This document shows, piece after piece, positions 58,268 to 64,000 of a DNA stretch of 64,000 nucleotides (the stretch's first letter is position 1; each line of letters opens with the position of its first letter). The position numbers and the translations under genes are program-made. Origin of the DNA: Bin87 sp965219925 (lineage in GTDB: Bacteria > Chloroflexota > Dehalococcoidia > Lucifugimonadales > UBA3495); the NCBI GenBank assembly GCA_965219925.1, contig OZ244795.1, positions 558,001 through 622,000 of the forward strand. Reading direction: 5' to 3'. A model generated the notes under the pieces. The model ran no database searches. It had not been told where the DNA came from and saw only the letters and a list, made by a program, of their open reading frames with translations.

Positions 58268-58450
58268 ACGAGAGTGGCAGGGCGCGCAATCGGGCCAGGG
58301 TACGATTGAACTGGGTTGCCCAGGGCCAGTGCTGGGGAAGATGCAGGGTGAGCCGTCCGGCGATAGAGAAGACCCGCGACCGGAGGGTGTTGGTGGTCAC
58401 CATCTGCTCGCCCCAGGCCGATGCGCGCTGCCCAGCAGGCTGGCGGTGCC
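58268..58450 (-). pseudogene. IS1380-like transposase C-terminal fragment
   Basis: WGEQMVTTNTLRSRVFSIAG, RLTLHLPQHWPWATQF, NRTLARLRALPLSS. This is typical of the last 50-60 residues of IS1380-type transposases. No other part is seen. Confidence 0.6.
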
Positions 58451-58710
58451 ATCCTTATCTCTAATCCGATGGCGATTTACGCTCCGGCCCACGTCATTCG
58501 AGTCAGCCAAAGCATCGTAGAGGAAGACTACTAAAGTTGATATACCGGCAAATGTGCGAACCATAGCGGGTATCAATAAGGCGGAGGACGCTGGAAGATG
58601 GATGCCCACATTAGGTTGGCCGATGCGCTGCGGCGAGTCTTTCCGGCGACGGTGGCCAGCCCTCGAATTTCGTGGCTGAGACTGTCAGGAGGCTAGATGC
58701 GAGCAAACGT

Positions 58711-58762
58711 CGGTACCATTTCTAAATGAGGCAACAGGCCGGCAGGACCAATTGTCGTTAGT
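58711..58762 (-). repeat. terminal relic of the rve-type IS
   Basis: GGTACCATTTCTAAATGAGG then CAACAGGCCGGCAGGACC and AATTGTCGTTA. Matches the end at 49935-49975 and the edge at 40905-40934. Confidence 0.65.
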
Positions 58763-58914
58763 CAGGTGCGGCGGTTCTCCATGGCGAAGGTGACGGTGGC
58801 CAGATTGCCCTGGCTAGCGCAGGCGAAACCATCAGTGCCGTACCTCCCGAGAGTTTGCTCGATCTCATTGCGCGTGCGTATCGCGCTGACGGTGATGTTG
58901 CGGGTGTTGGCCAT
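58762..58914 (-). pseudogene. N-terminal fragment of an unrecognised small protein
   Basis: MANTRNITVSAIRTRNEIEQ, TLGRYGTDGFACASQGNLAT, VTFAMENRRT, then a stop in the IS relic. The C-terminus was lost at the IS boundary. Family not known; possibly phage or mobile-element related. Confidence 0.5.
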
Positions 58915-59074
58915 GGCGTTCACCCGAAGGCGAACCGGTGTATCAGCTCCGACTGGGCCGCATTGTAATGGAGACCGACTGTGACAAGTGTATGAGGTCA
59001 GCGACAGGCCAGATGTATAATGATGAAGGCCGCTCTTACAACAGGCCAACGTCATATCAAAAGGGGCGTATGCA

Positions 59075-59248
59075 ATGTTAGGCATTGATCATCCATACAG
59101 GGAACACTGGGAAGCCGCCGGGATAGCGATCGCTGTGGCGCAGAAATTTGCCGATCACTGCGAGAGAGCGGCGAGGTCCGGGACCGGCTCGGTTGAAGCG
59201 GGCCAAGAGTTCAACCTAAACAGGTTCTTAGATTCCAACCCGGAATAG
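59075..59248 (+). CDS. small antitoxin-like protein, 57 residues
   Basis: MLGIDHPYREHWEAAGIAIA to NLNRFLDSNPE, after an AGGGG ribosome site. Size and position right before a PIN start suggest a toxin-antitoxin remnant. Function inferred from context only. Confidence 0.45.
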   Translation: MLGIDHPYREHWEAAGIAIAVAQKFADHCERAARSGTGSVEAGQEFNLNRFLDSNPE

Positions 59249-59304
59249 GTAGACAAAGCGTAATCGCGTACAACACGCCGCTTCTGGATATTGTGCCGCA
59301 AATT

Positions 59305-59338
59305 ATGGTCTGCCTGCTCGACACGGACCATATTAGCT
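59305..59338 (+). pseudogene. PIN toxin N-terminus, 11 codons
   Basis: MVCLLDTDHIS matches the first strand and first catalytic Asp of VapC-type PIN toxins. It then passes in frame into the hydrolase start. Confidence 0.5.
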
Positions 59339-59367
59339 CTGCAACTTGCCCATGGAAGAAACCAGCC

Positions 59368-60144
59368 ATGCCGTTCTACGAAAAAGGCGACACCCGTATC
59401 TACTACGAAGAGGTCGGTTCGGGATTCCCCCTGCTGATCATCCCGGGTGGCGGGCTTAATTCCACCGTGGCCGGCTTGCGGACTCCGGGGCCCTTCAACC
59501 CCATGGAGACCTATAAAAACGACTTCCGCTGTATCGCCGCCGACTTGCGTAACGCTCCTCCGGGGCAATCCACCGACCCACTGGAAATCGACCCCCCTTG
59601 GGATGCCCATTCTTACGACCAACTTGGCCTGATGGATTATCTCGGCATCGGGGAGTTCCTGGTCATGGGTTTCTGCATCGGCGGACCGATGATCCACAAC
59701 CTGCTCAGGCTGGCCTCAGACCGCATCGTGGCGGCGGCGTTGATGCAACCCAGCGGGTTCAGGCCGGAGATGCCGGACATCTTCTACCAGAACAACATCG
59801 CGGGCTGGGGGCTGCCGCTCTGCGAGAAGCGCCCTCAATTTACTATGGACGTGGTCCATGACTTCTTAACAAGTATGTACACCGACCGCGCCGACTTCGT
59901 TTTCACCGTTTCCCGAGATTTCGTGCGTGGCCTGCAGACACCCATACTGACAGCGCCACGCTGCTACATCCATCAAGGCCACGCCACTCCAATTCGTCAA
60001 CCGGTGATGATGGGGAGTCGGCGGGGCATTCAGTTTCTGATTCCAAATCAGATTTCAACGCGGCTCGCGGGTCCTGCTCAAAAGCGTGACGCGGTGACGA
60101 GGGCAAGGGCCCGTCCCGTACAACCTGCCAATGCATTTGAATAA
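59368..60144 (+). CDS. alpha/beta hydrolase with atypical C-terminus
   Basis: Starts MPFYEKGDTRIYYEEVGSGF. LLIIPGGGLNSTVAG is the oxyanion loop; YLGIGEFLVMGFCIGGPMIH holds a G-x-C-x-G elbow, with Cys where Ser is usual. The normal fold goes on to about RDFVRGLQTPIL; after that CYIHQGHATPIRQPVMMGSR and the last 45 residues look unlike the family, so the true C-terminus with the catalytic His was probably replaced. An upstream ATG (59293) would fuse it to a PIN start. It may be inactive. Confidence 0.65.
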   Translation: MPFYEKGDTRIYYEEVGSGFPLLIIPGGGLNSTVAGLRTPGPFNPMETYKNDFRCIAADLRNAPPGQSTDPLEIDPPWDAHSYDQLGLMDYLGIGEFLVMGFCIGGPMIHNLLRLASDRIVAAALMQPSGFRPEMPDIFYQNNIAGWGLPLCEKRPQFTMDVVHDFLTSMYTDRADFVFTVSRDFVRGLQTPILTAPRCYIHQGHATPIRQPVMMGSRRGIQFLIPNQISTRLAGPAQKRDAVTRARARPVQPANAFE

Positions 60145-60212
60145 CAGGCTCCAATTGACACTCCCGCACCCCGTAACGATAATCCCGAACACTCTCATCG
60201 GAGGACAAGGAT

Positions 60213-61406
60213 ATGCCTGAAACTGCGGACGTGGTTGTGATTGGCGCCGGCGTGGTCGGCTGCTCGGTTGCTTATTACCTGGCCCGGGAGGGCGTCAACG
60301 TGACTCTCCTGGAGCGCGAGGCCATTGGCAGCGGCGCCTCCGCTCACGCCACCGGTTCCCTCAGCCTGCTGGGCGCTGAATTCTCCCCGGGGGCGTCATT
60401 CCAAATCGCCCGAGCATCTTACGCCGAGTTCCCGAAGATCGTCCCCGAGCTGGAATCCGCCACCGGCATGGACCTGCTCTACCAGCGTCGTCCTTCTCTC
60501 CGGTTGGCCCTGGATGACGAAGAGGCCGATCTGATCAAAGACCTGATGGTCTGGCAGCAACCCCGCGTCCAGATGCGCTGGATTGATGCCGGGGAAGTCC
60601 AATCCATCGAACCCCGCCTCTCCCCCTCCATCATTGGCGCAGTGTATGAGGACGAGTCCGCCCAGTTGGACAGCTACCGCTTCAACCTGGCCCTGGCCCG
60701 GGGCGCCGAACTCAAGGGCGCCAACATCATTCACCGAGATGTGACCGGACTTGTCACCAGCGGGACCACGATTTCCGGCGTCCAGACCGCCTCTGGGGAG
60801 ATACACTGCGGCACGGTGGTGGTGGCCGCCGGCACCTGGAGCCGAGCCTTCACTCCCTGGCTGGGCTTTCCCGTTCCTGTCCGTCCGATGAAGGGCGAGC
60901 GCCTCTTGCTCAACTACCCGGGCGAACCCCTGCGTGTGCTGATCAGCTCTCCCAAACGCGGTCACATGATCAGCCGTATGGACGGTCTCACCAGCGTCGG
61001 CAGCACCGGCGGACGTGACTATGACCAGAAAGAACTGTTCTGGGGCGAGGAGTTTGACCGTCAGCCCACCGAAGCTGCCCGGTTGGAACTCCTCCAGCGC
61101 GCCATAGATGTCTTTCCCGACCTGGAGCGTGCCGAGTTGGTGCAGCAGCTTGCCGGTTCCCGTCCGCTGAGCCCCGACAGCAAACCCATCATCGGTCCGG
61201 TCCCCGGTCGGGAAGGCATTCTCCTGGCTACCGGCCACACCACAAAGGGCATCCACCTGGGCCCCATCACCGGCCGCATCATCGCCGACTATGTCTGCCG
61301 CGGATCAACCGATGTCGTTTCCGACATGAGCGAGTTCCTCCCCGACCGCTTCGCAGATTTCACCGATGCCGATTTCCTGGTCGCCGCCCAGACCGTGGAC
61401 GAATAG
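60213..61406 (+). CDS. FAD-dependent oxidoreductase of the DAO family
   Basis: 397 residues. N-terminal dinucleotide motif VVVIGAGVVGCSVAYYLARE, then LLEREAIGSGASAHATGSL (second FAD contact). The C-terminal end has LSPDSKPIIGPVPGREGILL, TGHTTKGIHLGPITGRIIA, as in glycine/sarcosine/D-amino-acid oxidases. GGAGGACAAGGAT precedes the start. Soluble. It is followed, in the opposite direction, by the deacetylase gene with three bases between stops. Confidence 0.88.
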   Translation: MPETADVVVIGAGVVGCSVAYYLAREGVNVTLLEREAIGSGASAHATGSLSLLGAEFSPGASFQIARASYAEFPKIVPELESATGMDLLYQRRPSLRLALDDEEADLIKDLMVWQQPRVQMRWIDAGEVQSIEPRLSPSIIGAVYEDESAQLDSYRFNLALARGAELKGANIIHRDVTGLVTSGTTISGVQTASGEIHCGTVVVAAGTWSRAFTPWLGFPVPVRPMKGERLLLNYPGEPLRVLISSPKRGHMISRMDGLTSVGSTGGRDYDQKELFWGEEFDRQPTEAARLELLQRAIDVFPDLERAELVQQLAGSRPLSPDSKPIIGPVPGREGILLATGHTTKGIHLGPITGRIIADYVCRGSTDVVSDMSEFLPDRFADFTDADFLVAAQTVDE

Positions 61407-61409
61407 CCC

Positions 61410-62303
61410 CTATCGGGCAGGGTAGTTGGCCAGCCACCACCGGGCGATATCGATGCGACGGGCCAGCCAGACATCGGGCTTGCCCTTCACATACTCGATG
61501 AACCGGCGCAACGCCGCCGCCCGGGCCGGCTTGCCGATGATGCGGCAATGGAGCCCCACCGACATCATCTTCGGGTGAGTTGCTCCCTCCCGGTAAAGGG
61601 TGTCGAAGCAGTTGCGCGCCGACTCGAAGAAGTCCATCGGCGTTGACAGTTGTCCGCGCCAGAACCCGTAGTCGTTGACCTCCAACGAGTAGGGCACCAC
61701 CAGCCACGGGTTGCCGTGAACCTCAGTGTAATAGGGCAGGTCGTCGTTGTAGGCGTTGCAGTCGTAGATGAAACCGCCTTCCTCCACCACCAGTTCCCGG
61801 GTGTTCACGCTGGGTCCGTAACGGGTGTACCAGCCCAGCGGCCGCTGCCCGGTGGCGCCAGTGATGGAGGCCACGGCCTCATTGATGGCCCGTCGTTCCG
61901 CTTCCCGGTCCATCTTGTAATATTCTTCCCAGCGGTTGCCGTGGCCCATTACCTCGTGTCCCCGGCGCACGACCTCCGGCCCCACTTCCGGGTTGCGTTC
62001 CAGGGCCAGGGCGCAGGCGAAGAAAGTCGAGTTGACTCCATACTCGTCCAGCAGGTCCAGGATGCGCCAGACGCCGACCCGGCTCCCGTACTCGAAGAAA
62101 GACTCATTTGCCAGGTCCCTCTCGCCCCTGGCTACCGGCGACGGCGATTCGCCAACCGTCTCGCCGTGAGGGTCCCCATCCAGGATGGAATTTTCTGACC
62201 CCTCCTCGTAGTTGACGACAAACGATACGGCAATCCGGGCGCCGTTGGGCCATTCCACCACCGGCGGTTTGGGGCCGTAGCCGATTAGGTCGCGTCCTGT
62301 CAT
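61410..62303 (-). CDS. polysaccharide deacetylase family, PuuE (allantoinase)-like
   Basis: 297 residues from MTGRDLIGYGPKPPVVEWP. AVSFVVNYEEGSENSILDGD, SRVGVWRILDLLDEYGVNST, HEVMGHGNRWEEYY with the metal His residues, and MMSVGLHCRIIGKPARAAAL. The PuuE group opens hydantoin rings such as allantoin. The start at 62303 is chosen for AAAGGAGGA; longer starts at 62324 or 62354 exist. Confidence 0.85.
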   Translation of the reverse strand: MTGRDLIGYGPKPPVVEWPNGARIAVSFVVNYEEGSENSILDGDPHGETVGESPSPVARGERDLANESFFEYGSRVGVWRILDLLDEYGVNSTFFACALALERNPEVGPEVVRRGHEVMGHGNRWEEYYKMDREAERRAINEAVASITGATGQRPLGWYTRYGPSVNTRELVVEEGGFIYDCNAYNDDLPYYTEVHGNPWLVVPYSLEVNDYGFWRGQLSTPMDFFESARNCFDTLYREGATHPKMMSVGLHCRIIGKPARAAALRRFIEYVKGKPDVWLARRIDIARWWLANYPAR

Positions 62304-62366
62304 GAGATGGCTCCTCCTTTGCATCCGCCATGCGCCTCCAGGGTTGTTTCTCACGCGCGCCTAATG

Positions 62367-62480
62367 TGTCATTGCGAGCGAAGCCCGGCAATCTCGTCAG
62401 CGTAGCAGCGGCGGTGATGTGCAGTCGTCAATACCCCGACGAGATTGCCACGAATGCCTGACCGCATTCTCGCAATGACA
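62367..62480. repeat. palindromic repeat, TGTCATTG family (copy C)
   Basis: TGTCATTGCGAGCGAAGCC, GGCAATCTCGTC, then GACGAGATTGCC and CGCAATGACA. Only the right side has a faint CGAAGACCCTG like the outer end of element A. Confidence 0.8.
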
Positions 62481-62504
62481 ATGCGAAGACCCTGATCAGG
62501 CCGG

Positions 62505-63410
62505 TCAGCCGCCCCGCCAGGGGTTGATACCGGTGGTCTTCAACCGCATCCGGTAGACCGAGCTACGGGCCGTGAAGTACATGGTGCGATAGTCAGCGTC
62601 GCCCCAGGCGCAGTTGGCCGGAATCTCGGGCAGCCGAATTATGCCCAAAAGGGTTCCGTCCGGCTCGAAGACCCAGACTCCTTCGGCGCCGGTGCAGTAC
62701 ACCCTGCCGTCGGTATCAACCTTCATCCCGTCGGGGACGCCGTCCTCCGCCGAGTGCATGTTGGCGAACAGCCGGCTGTTGCTCACCGAGCCGTCGGGTG
62801 CCACGTCGTACGCCCGGATGTACTGGTGGGTGCAAACCTCACCCCGTTCCTTCTCCGCCGCACATTCGTCGCCGCGACGGGTGTTATCGGCGTACAGGAT
62901 AGTTTCGTCGGGAGAGAAGGCCAGTCCGTTGGGCGATTCCAAATCCGTGATCACGGCGGTCACTGTGCCGTCGGGGGCGATGCGGTGGATGCCGTGGAAG
63001 TCGATTTCCCGTTCTTCCGGGGGCAGGCGCAGGCCGGGGTTGGTGAAGTAGATGCTTCCGTCGGAGCGGCACACCACGTCGTTGGGCCGGTGCAGTCGCT
63101 TGCCCTCCCAGCGGTCGGCGATCACAGTGATGGAGCCATCGGATTCCCAGCGGGTCATCTGCCGATCATCCCCGTCGCACATTATGATCCTGCCCTGAAG
63201 GTCGAAGGTCAGTCCGTTGGCGCCACCGCTGTTTTCCCGTATGACCTCGGGTTCGCCGCCGGGAACCAGGCGATAGATGACGTTGATGCGGTTGTTCACG
63301 AATAGCAGGTAGCCATCCGGGTGCCACAGGGGCCCTTCGGTAAACTCGAACCCGGTGGCAAGGCGTTCCGCCTCGTAGGATTCTACGATCTGATCCAAAC
63401 TATCGGGCAT
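62505..63410 (-). CDS. SMP-30/gluconolactonase family protein
   Basis: 301 residues starting MPDSLDQIVESYEAERLATG after AGGAGG. Six-bladed propeller signature: FTEGPLWHPDGYLLFVNN (metal Glu), GGANGLTFDLQGRIIMCDG, RPNDVVCRSDGSIYFTNP (Asn and Asp), ESPNGLAFSPDETILYADN, GVPDGMKVDTDGRVYCTGA. It opens sugar or similar lactones with a divalent metal. May work with the neighbouring LLM oxidoreductase. Confidence 0.9.
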   Translation of the reverse strand: MPDSLDQIVESYEAERLATGFEFTEGPLWHPDGYLLFVNNRINVIYRLVPGGEPEVIRENSGGANGLTFDLQGRIIMCDGDDRQMTRWESDGSITVIADRWEGKRLHRPNDVVCRSDGSIYFTNPGLRLPPEEREIDFHGIHRIAPDGTVTAVITDLESPNGLAFSPDETILYADNTRRGDECAAEKERGEVCTHQYIRAYDVAPDGSVSNSRLFANMHSAEDGVPDGMKVDTDGRVYCTGAEGVWVFEPDGTLLGIIRLPEIPANCAWGDADYRTMYFTARSSVYRMRLKTTGINPWRGG

Positions 63411-63601
63411 GGTGTCCTCCTGATACTGGTTTGTACGAATGGCGGCGCTCCGCTGATGGACTGATCGTCGTATCTCAACGTTTCGGTGATGTGCCGGATG
63501 GCGTCATCCCACCGCCGGTGCGATTGTAACCCTTGCCGGCACACCGCGACCATCAATTCCGGCGGCGAGATCATGGACACGCATGGGTCGGTGACGAAGG
63601 T

Positions 63602-64000
63602 CTATTCCCGGAACTTGGGCATCACTTCCTTCGCGAATAGCTCCATGGAGCGCAATACCCTGGAGTGCTCCATGCTGCCGAAGGACATGCTGGCCCCAAA
63701 GTACCCGATGCCGTGTTCGTCCCGCAACCTGGTGATTCGCTGCACACATTGCTCCGGCGTGCCGAAGTAGGCGGTGGTTTCCAGTTCCGACTCGTAGCTG
63801 GCCGGTTCGACGGTGCGGGTTCGGCGCCAGTGGTCCAGGTCCACGTTGATCTCATCGCCGTGGGTCAGGGTGCGCCGGTAACCGCCGAGGTCACGGACCC
63901 AGGTCAGCGACTGCCGCGGGTATTCCCGGGCCGCCGGTTCGTCCTCGTCCACGTACACGAACCGGAAGTAGGGCATTTCCGCTACGGGCAGATCCTTCCC
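63602..64000 (-). CDS. LLM class flavin-dependent oxidoreductase, C-terminal part
   Basis: Open at the window edge (KDLPVAEMPYFRFVYVDEDE and on). Contains SLTWVRDLGGYRRTLTHGD, TTAYFGTPEQCVQRITRLRD and the end RSMELFAKEVMPKFRE, as in luciferase-like oxygenases. The flavin part lies outside the window. Gene stop at 63602. Confidence 0.85.
   Translation of the reverse strand, partial: GKDLPVAEMPYFRFVYVDEDEPAAREYPRQSLTWVRDLGGYRRTLTHGDEINVDLDHWRRTRTVEPASYESELETTAYFGTPEQCVQRITRLRDEHGIGYFGASMSFGSMEHSRVLRSMELFAKEVMPKFRE

Noticed and set aside
57889..58452. 187-codon minus-strand gene
   Set aside because: The frame differs from that of the recognisable IS1380-like C-terminus and has low-complexity proline- and alanine-rich content.

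Overview
The window looks like a chromosomal piece of an uncultured, fairly high-GC bacterium. The mix of genes suggests a Chloroflexota of the SAR202/Dehalococcoidia kind: a tandem CaiB/BaiF CoA-transferase, LLM flavin monooxygenases, SMP-30 and Pgl-type lactonases, a VPS10/BNR beta-propeller protein, an MCC-like acyl-CoA carboxylase and a PuuE-like deacetylase. This is inference from gene families; no rRNA, tRNA or marker gene is present. No CRISPR array was seen.

Bases 1-26,700 are an accessory region that reads as a decayed defence island full of mobile DNA. It holds an AIPR abortive-infection gene, a DUF262/DUF1524 (GmrSD-like) gene, an HNH endonuclease, a helicase C-terminus, PIN-toxin and small antitoxin-like pieces, a Cas4-like PD-(D/E)XK nuclease, a membrane-anchored pentapeptide-repeat gene with a two-helix membrane protein, and a DNA methyltransferase fused by deletion to an HNH domain. 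Most are broken by insertion sequences, frameshifts or nonsense codons. A small catabolic operon on the minus strand (3,587-7,163: amidohydrolase, LLM remnant, VOC protein, alpha/beta hydrolase, lactonase) sits inside it. Mobile DNA here includes two near-identical 810-bp IS5-family copies, other IS5-type elements, an IS630 element, a mini-Tn3, a tyrosine-recombinase unit and several IS21/ISNCY-like relics.

Bases 26,700-44,900 are mixed. There is an MFS transporter split by an IS, a truncated HAD hydrolase, a two-repeat EthD-like protein, the 891-residue CoA-transferase fusion, a secreted subtilase/LRR protein, a rve-type IS, an ammonium transporter with one frameshift, and many short palindromic repeats.

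Bases 44,900-64,000 are metabolic and mostly intact: VPS10-like protein, cupin, GPH-family transporter, acyl-CoA synthetase, a three-gene biotin-dependent acyl-CoA carboxylase, alpha/beta hydrolase, FAD oxidoreductase, PuuE-like deacetylase, SMP-30 lactonase and the C-terminus of an LLM oxidoreductase. The acyl-CoA synthetase, carboxylase and CoA-transferase would fit activation and carboxylation of branched or unusual carboxylic acids; the lactonases, amidohydrolase, VOC, LLM and deacetylase fit opening and oxidation of cyclic or heterocyclic compounds.

The most striking structural observations are four IS insertions that can each be undone on paper to restore a host reading frame, using the visible target duplication (CTAG, CTAG, TCA, TA). 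There is also a family of about 150-bp miniature elements that share outer ends and 10-bp target duplications but carry two unrelated palindromic interiors, and a 146-bp miniature derivative of the IS630 element found at 14.1-15.3 kb.
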